Assembly (NCBI RefSeq): GCF_016741785.1
Contig: NZ_JAERRL010000003.1
Span: forward strand, 310,001-374,000
DNA length: 64,000 bases
Direction of reading: 5' to 3'
Source: Streptomyces sp. 7-21
GTDB lineage: Bacteria; Actinomycetota; Actinomycetes; Streptomycetales; Streptomycetaceae
In this document: positions 7,198-16,670 of the stretch, in pieces
Layout of the letters: each line of letters opens with the position of its first letter
How positions within the stretch are numbered: position 1 is the first letter of the stretch
Position numbers and translations under genes: made by a program
Notes under the pieces: generated by a model
What the model was told of the DNA's origin: nothing
The model's input: the letters and a program-made list of their open reading frames with translations, nothing else
The model's database searches: none

Positions 7198-8751
7198 ATG
7201 AGCCTCTCACTGAGATTCGCCGCCGGTTCCCACACCGGCATGATCCGCGACCACAACGAGGACTCCGGCTACGCCGGTCCCCGGCTCCTCGCCATCGCCG
7301 ACGGCATGGGCGGCCAGGCGGCCGGGGAGGTCGCCAGCTCCGAGGTGATCTCCACCCTCGTCCAGCTCGACGACGACGTCCCCGGCTCGGACATCCTGAC
7401 CTCGCTCGATGACTCCGTGCAGCGCGCCAACGAGCAGCTGCGCACGATGGTCGCCGACGACCCCCGCCTCGACGGCATGGGCACCACGCTCACCGCCCTG
7501 CTGTGGACCGGCCAGCGCCTGGGCCTGGTGCACGTCGGCGACTCCCGCGCCTACCTGCTGCGCGAGGGCCAGCTCACCCAGATCACGCAGGACCACACCT
7601 GGGTCCAGCGCCTGGTTGACGAGGGCCGCATCACCGAGGAGGAGGCCACCACCCACCCGCAGCGCTCGCTGCTGATGCGGGCCCTGGGCAGCGCCGACCA
7701 CATCGAGACCGACCTGTCCATCCGCGAGGTCCGCGCCGGCGACCGGTACCTGCTCTGCTCCGACGGGCTCTCCGGCGTCGTCAGCCACGAGACCCTCCGC
7801 GACACCCTCGCCGCCTTCGCGCCCCCGCAGGAGACCGTCCGCGACCTGATCGAGCTGGCGCTGCGGGGCGGCGGGCCCGACAACATCACCTGCATCGTCG
7901 CCGACGTCATCGACACCGACACGCAGGAAGGCGAGTCGCTCGCCCAGCAGTTCTACGACGCCCCGCAGGTCGTCGGCGCCGTCGCCGAGAGCCAGGCGCA
8001 GCGCTTCGGCGACGGCCAGACGCCGGCCGCCCGCGCCGCCGAACTCGCCCGCCCCGCGGCGCCCCCGCCGCCCGCGCCCGGCGAGCCGGCGCTCGCCGGC
8101 GGCGCCCCCCTCGGCACCTTCGGCGACAGCGACTACGTCTCCCACGCCCCCAAGGGCAGCCCCTGGAAGCGCGTCTCCCTGATCGCGCTGGCGCTCGCCG
8201 TGCTCACCGGCGGCCTGTACGCCGGCTACCGCTGGACCCAGGGCCAGTACTACATCGCGGCCAACGGCGACCACGTCGCGCTCTACCGCGGCCTGAGCGA
8301 CAGCCTGGGCCCCATAAGCCTGAACAGCCTCGAAGAGGACTACCCGGACATCGAGCTGGAGTACCTGCCGGCCTTCCAGCGCAGCCGGCTCGAGGACACC
8401 ATCTCCGCCAGCAGCCTCGAGGACGCCCAGACGACCATCGCCGACCTCGCCGAGCAGGCCGAGGTGTGCCGGATCGCCGAGGAGCAGAGCCGGGCCCAGG
8501 AGGAGGCCAAGGAGCAGGAAGAGCGGCAGCGCGAGCAGGACGGCCAGCAGGACGGCCAGCAGAGCCAGGAGAACTCGCCCGGCGAGAGCGGCGGCACCGC
8601 ACCGGAGGACGGCGCGGGTGAGACGGAGGGCCAGGCCGGCGGGACCGGTCAGAATGGTCAGGGGGGCAGCGAGCCCGGCGAGAGCACCACGCCGACGGCC
8701 CCCGCCATGTCCGACGACCAGCGCGACCTCGCCCGGCAGTGCGGGACGTAA
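7198..8751 (+). CDS. pstP: PP2C-family Ser/Thr phosphatase PstP
   Basis: This 517-residue membrane phosphatase reverses phosphorylation by PknB-type kinases. Residues 1-240 hold the PP2C metal-binding motifs in order: RDHNED, IADGMGGQAAGE, GTTLTALL, VGDSRAYLL, DHTWVQRLV, LCSDGLSG and GGPDNITC. A Pro/Ala linker leads to one membrane segment (about residues 325-345). An extracellular domain of roughly 100 residues follows, then a low-complexity Glu/Gln/Gly tail of about 80 residues that is longer than in mycobacteria. It is placed between fhaB and rodA; the stop is only 3 bp before the rodA ATG, indicating tight coupling. Confidence 0.95.
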   Translation: MSLSLRFAAGSHTGMIRDHNEDSGYAGPRLLAIADGMGGQAAGEVASSEVISTLVQLDDDVPGSDILTSLDDSVQRANEQLRTMVADDPRLDGMGTTLTALLWTGQRLGLVHVGDSRAYLLREGQLTQITQDHTWVQRLVDEGRITEEEATTHPQRSLLMRALGSADHIETDLSIREVRAGDRYLLCSDGLSGVVSHETLRDTLAAFAPPQETVRDLIELALRGGGPDNITCIVADVIDTDTQEGESLAQQFYDAPQVVGAVAESQAQRFGDGQTPAARAAELARPAAPPPPAPGEPALAGGAPLGTFGDSDYVSHAPKGSPWKRVSLIALALAVLTGGLYAGYRWTQGQYYIAANGDHVALYRGLSDSLGPISLNSLEEDYPDIELEYLPAFQRSRLEDTISASSLEDAQTTIADLAEQAEVCRIAEEQSRAQEEAKEQEERQREQDGQQDGQQSQENSPGESGGTAPEDGAGETEGQAGGTGQNGQGGSEPGESTTPTAPAMSDDQRDLARQCGT

Positions 8752-8754
8752 CCG

Positions 8755-10155
8755 ATGAGCCAGAGCACTACGACCGTCTCCACCGGCGGACTGCCCAGCC
8801 GCCGCAACACCGAGCTGGCCATGCTCGTGTTCGCCGTCATCATCCCGGTGCTCGCCTACGCCAACACCGGCCTGGCCAGGGATGAGACGCTGCCGGCCGG
8901 CATGCTCGGCTACGGGCTCGGGCTCGGCCTGATCGCGGGCGTCGCCCACCTGGTGGTGCGCCGCTTCGCCCCCTACGCCGACCCGCTGATGCTGCCGCTG
9001 GCCACACTGCTCAACGGCCTCGGCCTGGTGCTGATCTGGCGGCTCGACCAGGAACCGACGATCACGACGGACGCGCTCGGCGGCCCGCTCGCCCCCAACC
9101 AGCTGATCTGGTCCACGGTCGGCGTCGCGCTCTTCCTGGCCGTTCTGGTCTTCCTCAAGGACCACCGCGTCCTGCAGCGCTACACCTACATCTCCATGGT
9201 GGTCGCGCTGATCCTGCTGATCACCCCGCTGTTCTTCGGCGCCGACGTCAACGGCGCCCGGATCTGGGTCCGCATCCCCGGCGTCGGCTCGCTCCAGCCG
9301 GGCGAGTTCGCCAAGATCATCATCGCGGTCTTCTTCGCCGGGTACCTGATGGTCAAGCGCGACGCGCTCGCCCTGGCCAGCCGCCGCTTCATGGGGCTGT
9401 ACCTGCCGCGCGGCCGCGACCTCGGGCCGATCCTGATGGTCTGGGCGGTCAGCCTGATGATCCTGGTCTTCGAGACCGACCTGGGCATGTCACTGCTGTT
9501 CTTCGGCATCTTCGTGGTGATGCTGTACGTCGCCACGGAGCGCACCAGCTGGATCATCTTCGGCCTGCTGCTGTCGGCCACGGGCGCGATAGTCGTGGCC
9601 AACGCCAACGTCCACGTCGGCGCCCGCGTCGACAACTGGCTCAACCCTCTGGCACGCGACCCCAGCAACGACGGCGTCACCGAGACCGCCCAGGTGATGT
9701 TCTCCTTCGGCTCCGGCGGCCTGACGGGCTCCGGCCTCGGCCAGGGCTACTCGCGCCTCATCGGCGGCATCGCCACCAAGAGCGACTACATCCTCGCCAC
9801 CGTCGGCGAGGAGCTGGGGCTCGTCGGCATGATGGCCGTGATCATGCTGTACGGCCTGCTCATCGAGCGCGGCCTGCGCACCGCCCTGGCCACCCGCGAC
9901 CCGTTCGGCAAGCTGCTGGCCATCGGCCTCACCGGCGTGTTCGCGCTTCAGGTCTTCGTCGTGGCCGGCGGCGTGACCGGCCTGATCCCGCTGACAGGCA
10001 TGACGATGCCGTTCCTGGCCCAGGGCGGCTCCTCCGTCATCGCCAACTGGGCGCTTGTCGCTCTTCTGCTGCGGATGAGTGATACTGCCCGACGACCCGC
10101 ACCCGCACCCGCACCGTCTCTGGCGGCAGAGGAAACCCAGGTGGTCCGAGCATGA
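8755..10155 (+). CDS. rodA: SEDS-family peptidoglycan glycosyltransferase RodA/FtsW
   Basis: This 466-residue polytopic membrane protein has about ten to twelve hydrophobic helices. The SEDS signatures are present: NGARIWVRIPGVGSLQPGEFAK around residues 163-184, then SFGSGGLTGSGLGQG and KSDYILATVGEELG, and LPLTGMTMPFLAQGGSS-type residues near the C-terminus. SEDS proteins polymerise lipid II into glycan strands together with a class B PBP. The partner is the next gene, pbpA, whose ATG overlaps the rodA stop (10152-10155), suggesting translational coupling. Streptomyces has several SEDS paralogues, so elongation versus sporulation specificity is not settled by sequence. Confidence 0.94.
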   Translation: MSQSTTTVSTGGLPSRRNTELAMLVFAVIIPVLAYANTGLARDETLPAGMLGYGLGLGLIAGVAHLVVRRFAPYADPLMLPLATLLNGLGLVLIWRLDQEPTITTDALGGPLAPNQLIWSTVGVALFLAVLVFLKDHRVLQRYTYISMVVALILLITPLFFGADVNGARIWVRIPGVGSLQPGEFAKIIIAVFFAGYLMVKRDALALASRRFMGLYLPRGRDLGPILMVWAVSLMILVFETDLGMSLLFFGIFVVMLYVATERTSWIIFGLLLSATGAIVVANANVHVGARVDNWLNPLARDPSNDGVTETAQVMFSFGSGGLTGSGLGQGYSRLIGGIATKSDYILATVGEELGLVGMMAVIMLYGLLIERGLRTALATRDPFGKLLAIGLTGVFALQVFVVAGGVTGLIPLTGMTMPFLAQGGSSVIANWALVALLLRMSDTARRPAPAPAPSLAAEETQVVRA

Positions 10156-11633
10156 ACAAGCCGATGCGCCGTGTCGCGATCTTCTGCGGCCTGCTCATCC
10201 TCGCCCTGCTCGTCCGTGTGAACTGGGTGCAGTTCGTCCAGGCCGACGAGCTGGCCACCCACGAGGACAACCGGCGGGTCCTGATCGAGCGCTACGCCCA
10301 GCCCCGCGGCAACATCATCGTCGACGGCGAGCCCATCACCGGCTCCGTCGAGACCGACGACGAGAACTTCCGCTACAAGCGGACGTGGGAAGACGGCGAG
10401 ATGTGGGCGCCGGTCACCGGCTACTCCTCCCAGGCCTACGGCTCCACGCAGCTGGAGGAGCTGCACAACTCGATCCTCACCGGCGACGACGACCGGCTGT
10501 TCTTCAACAACACGGTGGACATGCTCACCGGCGAGGAGCGCCGCGGCGGCAACGTGGTGACGACGCTCAACGCGGACGCCCAGCGCGCCGCCTACGAGGG
10601 CCTGACCGCGCTCGACGGCGCCCGCGGCGCCGCCGCCGCCCTGGACCCGCGCACCGGCGAGATCCTCGCGCTGGCCTCCGCCCCGTCCTACGACCCCTCC
10701 ACCTTCGCCGGGTACGGCGCGGAGGACCAGGAGGCGTGGGTCGCCCTCAACGAGGACGAGAACCAGCCGATGCTGAACCGGGCGCTGCGCGAGACGTACC
10801 CGCCGGGTTCCACGTTCAAGCCGGTGACCGCCGCCGCGGCCCTGGAGGCGGGCCTCCTCGACAGCGCCGACGAGCCGACCGACACGCCCGACCCGTACTA
10901 CCTGCCCGAGACGAACAACGTCGAGCTGCCGAACGTCTTCGACGACGGCCGGTGCGAGGACGCCTCGCTCCGCGACGCGATGAAGTACTCCTGCAACAGC
11001 GTCTTCGCCGAGCTCAGCGACCGGGTCGGCAACGAGGCCATGATCGAGATGGCCGAGGCGTTCGGCTTCAACAACCCGGAGCTGGACACCCCGGTCCGCG
11101 CCACCGAGAGCGTCTACCCCGAGGACAACCGGCCGCAGAACGCCATGGCGGGTATCGGCCAGGCGTCCAACCGCGCCACCCCGCTCCAGATGGCCATGGT
11201 TGCCGCCGCGATCGCCAACGACGGTGTGCTCATGGAGCCCTACATGGTCGACCAGCTCGTGGCTCCCAACCTCGACGTCATCGAGCGGCACGAGCCGAGG
11301 GAGCTGAGCACCCCGATCTCCCCGGAGACCGCGCAGATCCTCCAGGAGGCCATGGAGGCCGTGGTCCAGGACGACGACGGCACCGGCACGCAGGCGCGGA
11401 TCGACGGCGTCCGGGTGGGCGGCAAGACGGGCACCGCCGAGCACGGCGTCGGCAACGAGGCCATCCCGTACGCCTGGTTCATCTCCTACGCCATCACCGA
11501 CGAGGGCTCTCCCGTGGCCGTCGCCGTCGTCGTGGAGAACGGCTCCGACAACAGCGACGACATCTCCGGCGGCCAGCTCGCCGGCCCCATCGCCCGGGAC
11601 ATCATGGAGGCTGTCCTGGAGAGCGAGAACTGA
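10152..11633 (+). CDS. pbpA: class B penicillin-binding protein PbpA
   Basis: This 493-residue DD-transpeptidase is anchored by one N-terminal membrane helix (residues 7-22, no cleavage expected). The short N-terminal pedestal is followed by the transpeptidase domain with YPPGSTFKPV (Ser-x-x-Lys, about residue 220), SCNSVF (Ser-x-Asn, about 279) and GGKTGTAEHG (Lys-Thr-Gly, about 425). It cross-links peptidoglycan outside the membrane as partner of the overlapping RodA. In mycobacteria the orthologue is phosphorylated by PknB. A 269-bp gap without any gene separates it from pknB, so pknB may have its own promoter. Confidence 0.95.
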   Translation: MNKPMRRVAIFCGLLILALLVRVNWVQFVQADELATHEDNRRVLIERYAQPRGNIIVDGEPITGSVETDDENFRYKRTWEDGEMWAPVTGYSSQAYGSTQLEELHNSILTGDDDRLFFNNTVDMLTGEERRGGNVVTTLNADAQRAAYEGLTALDGARGAAAALDPRTGEILALASAPSYDPSTFAGYGAEDQEAWVALNEDENQPMLNRALRETYPPGSTFKPVTAAAALEAGLLDSADEPTDTPDPYYLPETNNVELPNVFDDGRCEDASLRDAMKYSCNSVFAELSDRVGNEAMIEMAEAFGFNNPELDTPVRATESVYPEDNRPQNAMAGIGQASNRATPLQMAMVAAAIANDGVLMEPYMVDQLVAPNLDVIERHEPRELSTPISPETAQILQEAMEAVVQDDDGTGTQARIDGVRVGGKTGTAEHGVGNEAIPYAWFISYAITDEGSPVAVAVVVENGSDNSDDISGGQLAGPIARDIMEAVLESEN

Positions 11634-11902
11634 CAGCGGACGTTCGGTGGCGTTCAGCCCCGAGCAGGCAACCGTACCGGGTCCGCCGCACGTCTTACCC
11701 AAGACCGGTGGTCCGTGACCGTGCCGGCAGGGCTCCGCCAGGGCCCCGCCCGGAGGCGATACCGGTTCCATATCGGCCGACCGCCACCGCACGGTCACCC
11801 CGCCCCGGGCGGGTACGGTAAGCCGGGGGTTCGGCCCCGCGCGGGGGAGCCCGGCCGCGCCGCCGGAGGGGGACGGTCGGAACACACGGAGAGGCTGGAG
11901 AC

Positions 11903-13906
11903 ATGGAAGAGCCGCGTCGCCTCGGCGGGCGGTACGAACTCGGCCAGGTACTTGGCCGCGGGGGCATGGCTGAGGTGTACCTCGGCCAGGACATTCGCCT
12001 CGGCCGGACCGTCGCCGTCAAGACGCTGCGGGCCGACCTGGCCCGCGACCCCACGTTCCAGGCACGGTTCCGCCGCGAGGCCCAGTCGGCCGCTTCCCTG
12101 AACCACCCGGCCATCGTCGCCGTGTACGACACCGGCGAGGACTACGTCGACGGCATCTCCATCCCCTACATCGTGATGGAGTACGTCGACGGCTCCACGC
12201 TGCGTGAGCTGCTGCACTCCGGCCGCAAGCTGCTGCCGGAGCGGGCCCTGGAGATGTGCATCGGCATCCTCCAGGCGCTGGAGTACTCCCACCGCAACGG
12301 CATCGTCCACCGCGACATCAAGCCGGCGAACGTCATGCTCACCCGCACCGGCCAGGTGAAGGTGATGGACTTCGGCATCGCCCGCGCCATGGGCGACGCC
12401 GGCATGACGATGACGCAGACGGCCGCCGTGATCGGCACCGCCCAGTACCTGTCGCCGGAGCAGGCCAAGGGCGAGACGGTGGACGCGCGCTCCGACCTGT
12501 ATTCCACCGGCTGCCTGCTGTTTGAGCTGCTGACCAACCGGCCGCCGTTCGTCGGCGACTCGCCGGTGGCCGTGGCCTACCAGCACGTCCGCGAGGAGCC
12601 GCAGCCGCCGAGCGCGTTCGACCCCGACGTGCCGCCGGACGCCGACGCCATCGTGCTGAAGGCGCTGGTGAAGGACCCGGACTACCGCTACCAGTCCGCG
12701 GACGAGATGCGCGCCGACATCGAAGCGGCGCTCGACGGCCGCCCCGTCGGCGCCACCGCCGCGATGGGCGCGGTGCCGTACGGCTACGGCGACCAGCCGA
12801 CGACGATGCTGCGCCCGGCGGAGCCGCAGACCACGGCGATGCCGCCGGTCGCCCCCGACGACGACTACGACGACGGCGGCGACCGCCGCGGCCGCCGTCA
12901 CACCTCGACGATCCTGCTGGTGCTGGCCGCGATCCTCGTGCTGGTCGGCGCCGTCTTCATCGGCCGCGCCCTGTTCGCGAGCGATCCGCCCGCCAGCCAG
13001 ACCGAGGTGCCCGACGTCTCCGGCCAGGAGGTCGAGGACGCCACGAACGAGCTGGTCAACAGCGGCTTCGAGGTCGCCGAGGGCGACTCGGTGCCGTGCG
13101 CCGACATCGAGGAGGGTCTGGTCTGCCGGACCGACCCGGAGGCGGGCGAGACGATAGCGCGCGGCGAGACGGTCACGCTGCTGATCTCCGAGGGCCCGGA
13201 GGCCGTCGAGGTGCCGGACGTGGTCGGTGACTCTTTCGAGGACGCCGAGGCCGAGCTGGAGGAGGCGGGATTCGAGGTCGCGCGCGAGAACCAGGAGACC
13301 GACGAGGCCGAGCCGGACACGGTGCTGGAGCAGTCGCCCGCGGCCGGTGAGGAGGCCGAGCCGGGTACCGAGATCACGCTGACGGTGGCGATCGCCCCCG
13401 AGACCGTGGAAGTGCCTGACGTGGTGGGCCAGGACTACGACGCGGCGGTGGACATCCTCGCCGAGGCCGGGTTCACCGCGACCCGGGTCGACCAGACCGA
13501 CACCTCGCGTCCGGAGAACCAGGTCATCGCGCAGAACCCGACGGCGGGGACGGGCGTGCCCGAGCCGGGCGTCGTGGAGCTGACGGTCGCGGTGCCGCCG
13601 GAGCAGCCGAACGAGGTGACCGTTCCGGACGTCACCAACCAGACGCTGGAGCAGGCGCGCGCCGCGATCGAGGGCGCGGGGCTGACCGTCGCCGTGGAGG
13701 GGCCGGACATCCCGACGGCCATCGTGATGACGACCAACCCCGGGCCGAACCAGTCGGTCGAGCCGAACACGACGGTCACGGTGTACGTGTACGACCCGGC
13801 CGCCATCGGCGGCCAGGACGGCGGGAACGGCAACGGCGGGCCCGGCGGCGGGCCCGGCGGTGCCATCGGCGGCAACGAGGGCGCCATCTTCGGGCGCGGC
13901 TCCTGA
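11903..13906 (+). CDS. pknB: PASTA-domain Ser/Thr protein kinase PknB
   Basis: This 667-residue transmembrane receptor kinase senses muropeptides or lipid II and phosphorylates cell-wall and division proteins. The kinase domain spans about residues 12-275, with glycine loop LGRGGMAEVYLG, VKTLR lysine, VHRDIKPANVML, MDFGIARAM and the threonine-rich activation loop MTMTQTAAVIGTAQYLSPEQ. A membrane helix lies at about 335-357. Four PASTA repeats follow, three beginning EVPDV, the last VTVPDV. The Gly-rich tail ends in GAIFGRGS, a motif that recurs at the end of the class A PBP at 59.5 kb. It starts with ATG after GGAGAC, and a 16-bp-stem terminator follows. Confidence 0.96.
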   Translation: MEEPRRLGGRYELGQVLGRGGMAEVYLGQDIRLGRTVAVKTLRADLARDPTFQARFRREAQSAASLNHPAIVAVYDTGEDYVDGISIPYIVMEYVDGSTLRELLHSGRKLLPERALEMCIGILQALEYSHRNGIVHRDIKPANVMLTRTGQVKVMDFGIARAMGDAGMTMTQTAAVIGTAQYLSPEQAKGETVDARSDLYSTGCLLFELLTNRPPFVGDSPVAVAYQHVREEPQPPSAFDPDVPPDADAIVLKALVKDPDYRYQSADEMRADIEAALDGRPVGATAAMGAVPYGYGDQPTTMLRPAEPQTTAMPPVAPDDDYDDGGDRRGRRHTSTILLVLAAILVLVGAVFIGRALFASDPPASQTEVPDVSGQEVEDATNELVNSGFEVAEGDSVPCADIEEGLVCRTDPEAGETIARGETVTLLISEGPEAVEVPDVVGDSFEDAEAELEEAGFEVARENQETDEAEPDTVLEQSPAAGEEAEPGTEITLTVAIAPETVEVPDVVGQDYDAAVDILAEAGFTATRVDQTDTSRPENQVIAQNPTAGTGVPEPGVVELTVAVPPEQPNEVTVPDVTNQTLEQARAAIEGAGLTVAVEGPDIPTAIVMTTNPGPNQSVEPNTTVTVYVYDPAAIGGQDGGNGNGGPGGGPGGAIGGNEGAIFGRGS

Positions 13907-13929
13907 CCGGCGCGCCCAGCCGAGCGTGA

Positions 13930-13966
13930 AAGGCCGCCCCGGTCCGCGAGGGACCGGGGCGGCCTT
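13930..13966. terminator. bidirectional hairpin terminator between pknB and the DUF5324 gene
   Basis: A perfect 16-bp stem, AAGGCCGCCCCGGTCC (13930-13945) with its complement at 13951-13966, has a 5-nt loop. It lies between two convergent genes and can serve both strands. Confidence 0.85.
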
Positions 13967-14001
13967 CGTCCTCGCCCCGTGCGGGAGGTGACCCGCGTGG
14001 T

Positions 14002-14487
14002 TCAGCCCAGGGCGGCTGCCTCCTCATCCTCCGGGGGGATGTCCGTGGCGGGCTCCGGCTCCATCAGCCAGTCCGGGCTCGACTGCTGCTCCCACCACTT
14101 CCAGGCGGCGAAGGCGGCCCCGGCGACCACCGACAGCACCACCAGCCGCCGCGCCGTCCGCCCGGCCCGTGCCCGCCGCTCCCGGCGGCGCACCAGCGCG
14201 CGGATCTCCCGCGGCGTCACCTCGCCTTTCACGGCCGCCATGGCCGCGGCCGAACGCGCCCTGGCCTGCCGGCCCGCCGGGCCCGCGGCGGACACGGCGC
14301 GCTCCACCCGGGGAGCGAGGCGCTCCTCGTAGCGCGTGCGGGCCGCGGTGGCGGCCATCCTGGCCCGGGGCACCACGTAGGCGCGGGCCCGCCGGGCGCC
14401 GGTCATCGCGCCGTACCTGGCCGTCGCGGCGAGGGGCGCCACCGCCCCGGCGGCGTACCGCACGCCACCCTTTCCGTTGCGGGTCAC
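14002..14487 (-). CDS. DUF5324 family protein
   Basis: This 161-residue protein has a strongly basic, Ala/Arg-rich N-terminal half (about residues 1-110), one hydrophobic segment near residues 117-135 (RLVVLSVVAGAAFAAWKWW) and an acidic C-terminal tail (PEDEEAAALG). I recognise it as the DUF5324 family, which is typically found in Streptomyces near this locus. Its function is unknown. The basic N-terminus with a single membrane helix would fit an envelope-associated or nucleoid-facing membrane protein, but that is inference. It is convergent with pknB and divergent from the cyclophilin gene. Confidence 0.8.
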   Translation of the reverse strand: MTRNGKGGVRYAAGAVAPLAATARYGAMTGARRARAYVVPRARMAATAARTRYEERLAPRVERAVSAAGPAGRQARARSAAAMAAVKGEVTPREIRALVRRRERRARAGRTARRLVVLSVVAGAAFAAWKWWEQQSSPDWLMEPEPATDIPPEDEEAAALG

Positions 14488-14662
14488 GGTCTTCTCCTCC
14501 TCAATTGGGGCACCTATGCCTGTTGTCCATCTTTCTCACTCATGCGTTAATCATGCCGGTTAAGTGTCATCCGGACCCGCGAAACCGGCATCCAGCAGCC
14601 TGGCGTGTCGCCGGGCATGGGAGGATCGGGGACCGTCCCTGACGTAAATCGGAAGGCAGAAC

Positions 14663-15211
14663 GTGGCTGAGCAGCTCTACGCCACCCTGAAGACCAACCG
14701 CGGCGACATCGAGGTCCGTCTCTTCCCCAACCACGCGCCCAAGACGGTCAAGAACTTCGTGGAGCTCGCCGAGGGCTCCCGTGAGTGGGTCCACCCGGAG
14801 ACCGGCGTGCGCTCCACCTCGCGGCTGTACGACGGCACGATCTTCCACCGGGTGATCAGCGGCTTCATGATCCAGGGCGGCGACCCGCTGGGGAACGGCA
14901 CCGGCGGCCCGGGCTACCAGTTCGGGGACGAGATCCACCCGGACCTGGCGTTCACCCGGCCGTACCTGCTGGCGATGGCCAACGCCGGCCCGGGCCCGAA
15001 CGGCACCGGCACCAACGGCTCCCAGTTCTTCATCACCGTGGCGCCGACGACCTGGCTGACGGGGAAGCACACCATCTTCGGCGAGGTGAGCACAGAGGAC
15101 GGCAAGCGGGTCGTGGACAGCATCGCCACCACGCAGACCGACCCTCGCACCGACCGTCCGCTGCAGGACGTCGTGATCGAGACCGTCACCGTGGAGAAGC
15201 GGCCCAGCTGA
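14663..15211 (+). CDS. cyclophilin-type peptidyl-prolyl cis-trans isomerase
   Basis: This 182-residue cytosolic cyclophilin has no signal peptide. Its GTG start is preceded by GGAAGGC. The motifs are [16 protein letters not shown] (catalytic Arg in FHR), [15 protein letters not shown] and HTIFGEV. It speeds proline isomerisation during protein folding. The equivalent gene (ppiA in mycobacteria) is on the origin-proximal side of crgA; here the block is turned around so it sits nearest pknB. A 104-bp gap separates it from the rhomboid gene, with which it may be cotranscribed. Confidence 0.95.
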   Translation: MAEQLYATLKTNRGDIEVRLFPNHAPKTVKNFVELAEGSREWVHPETGVRSTSRLYDGTIFHRVISGFMIQGGDPLGNGTGGPGYQFGDEIHPDLAFTRPYLLAMANAGPGPNGTGTNGSQFFITVAPTTWLTGKHTIFGEVSTEDGKRVVDSIATTQTDPRTDRPLQDVVIETVTVEKRPS

Positions 15212-15315
15212 CGGGGGCCGGATATCAAGGGCCGTCCGGGGGAACCATCCGGGCCCTCCCATCCGTAGGATCGGGAGGGCCCTGCTGGCATGCGCGAAGG
15301 GACGGCACCACCACC

Positions 15316-16197
15316 ATGACGGACCAGGAGCAGCCACCACAGCCCGCCGTGGCGAGCTGCTACCGGCATCCGGACCGGGAGACGGGCATCACCTGCACCC
15401 GCTGCGACCGGCCGATCTGTCCCGCCTGCATGATCGCCGCCGCGGTCGGCTACCAGTGCCCGGACTGCGTCCGCGGCGGGGCGACCGCCATGCGCGCCGC
15501 CCGCCCGCGCACGCTGGCGGGCGGGACGGTGACGTCCGATCCCCGGCTGGTCACCAAGATCCTGATCGGGATCAACGCGGCCGTCTTCCTGGCCGTCCTG
15601 ATCAGCGGCGACCGCCTGGTCACGGACCTGGGCATGCTCGGCTACGCCATCGACCCCGGCACCTACACGTGGATCGGGGTGGCCGCCGGCGAGTGGTTCC
15701 GGATGGTGACGGCGGCGTTCCTGCACCAGCAGATCTGGCACATCGGGCTGAACATGATGGGCCTGTGGTTCCTCGGCGGGCCGCTGGAGGCGGCGCTCGG
15801 CCGGATCCGGTACGTGGCGCTGTACCTGCTCTCCGCGCTGGGCGGCTCCACGCTGTCCTATCTGCTCGCCGAGCAGAACCAGCTGTCGCTCGGCGCCTCC
15901 GGCGCGATCTTCGGGCTCTTCGGCGCGACGGCCGTGCTGATGCGGTACCTGCGGTACGACATGCGGCCCATCGCGGTGCTGCTCGGGCTCAACCTGGTGA
16001 TCACGTTCACCTGGTCCGGCATCGCCTGGCAGGCGCACATCGGCGGGCTGGTCGCGGGGGCCGCGGTCGCCTACGGGATGGTCCGGGCGCCCCAGTCGCG
16101 GCAGACGCTGGTGCAGGTGCTGACCTGTGCGGTGGTGCTGCTGGCCATCGTCGTAGCGTGCGTGATACGCACCACCCAGCTGCTGGGCGCCGTCTGA
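15316..16197 (+). CDS. rhomboid-family intramembrane serine protease with N-terminal zinc ribbon
   Basis: This 293-residue protein begins with a Cys/His cluster (CYRHPDRETGITCTRCDRP then ICPACM and CPDC), which looks like a B-box-type zinc motif. The membrane domain follows from about residue 75. The rhomboid catalytic dyad is visible: the Ser of GASGAIFGLFGA near residue 195 and the His of WQAHIGGLVAG near 240. WHIGLNMMGLWFLGGPLE is the conserved HxxxN loop. It cleaves membrane-protein helices; substrates are unknown. The ATG at 15316 is chosen because it gives the Cys cluster a short lead. The gene ends just before a cluster of DnaA boxes. Confidence 0.93.
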   Translation: MTDQEQPPQPAVASCYRHPDRETGITCTRCDRPICPACMIAAAVGYQCPDCVRGGATAMRAARPRTLAGGTVTSDPRLVTKILIGINAAVFLAVLISGDRLVTDLGMLGYAIDPGTYTWIGVAAGEWFRMVTAAFLHQQIWHIGLNMMGLWFLGGPLEAALGRIRYVALYLLSALGGSTLSYLLAEQNQLSLGASGAIFGLFGATAVLMRYLRYDMRPIAVLLGLNLVITFTWSGIAWQAHIGGLVAGAAVAYGMVRAPQSRQTLVQVLTCAVVLLAIVVACVIRTTQLLGAV

Positions 16198-16218
16198 CAC
16201 CGGCGGCCGACCGAACAG

Positions 16219-16396
16219 TTATCCACAGGCAGTGGTGGATTATGCGCAGGACGTGGGGAAGGCTTCCACGCTGCGTGACGTCCCGCATTTCCGCAGGCGA
16301 ACGGGGGTGCGAGCCGGATGACGGGACGGCTGCGGGCGGGACGACCGAACAAGTTATCCACATCCAACGTCGGATTATCCGCCGACCTGTGGATAA
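16219..16396. promoter_or_regulatory. cluster of three perfect DnaA boxes outside oriC
   Basis: Between the rhomboid gene and crgA there are TTATCCACA at 16219-16227, TTATCCACA at 16354-16362 and TGTGGATAA at 16388-16396. All three are exact matches to the high-affinity 9-mer. The first two are preceded by a shared ACCGAACA-like sequence. S. coelicolor is known to carry DnaA-box clusters outside oriC that titrate DnaA; this is a candidate equivalent. Confidence 0.8.
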
Positions 16397-16406
16397 CCGC
16401 GCGCGC

Positions 16407-16670
16407 CTACTTCCATTGAGTGGAGACCACGAACCCCACGGCGATGAACCCGAAGCCGACCACGATGTTCCAGTTGCCGAAAGCGTCCACCGGCAGGTCG
16501 CCCTGCGTGATGTAGAAGACCACGATCCAGGCGAGCCCGATGGCGAACAGCGCCAGCATCAGCGGCGCCACCCAGCGACGGCCTGATCCCATGTCGATCT
16601 TGGCCGCCTGCTGCCGTTCCGGCGGCACGTAGGCGTCGGCCTTCTTCTTCCTGACCCGGGACTTCGGCAC
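16407..16670 (-). CDS. crgA: cell division protein CrgA
   Basis: This 87-residue protein has two membrane helices (about 32-52 and 64-84), a basic N-terminus ([16 protein letters not shown]) and the C-terminal FVVSTQWK typical of CrgA. CrgA coordinates septum assembly with FtsZ, FtsI and polar growth; in Streptomyces it delays division in aerial hyphae. The GTG at 16670 is preferred over an ATG at 16709 because it places PKSR at the N-terminus as in known CrgA proteins, and GGAG lies 8-9 nt upstream. Its 3' end is 10 bp from the last DnaA box. Confidence 0.93.
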   Translation of the reverse strand: MPKSRVRKKKADAYVPPERQQAAKIDMGSGRRWVAPLMLALFAIGLAWIVVFYITQGDLPVDAFGNWNIVVGFGFIAVGFVVSTQWK

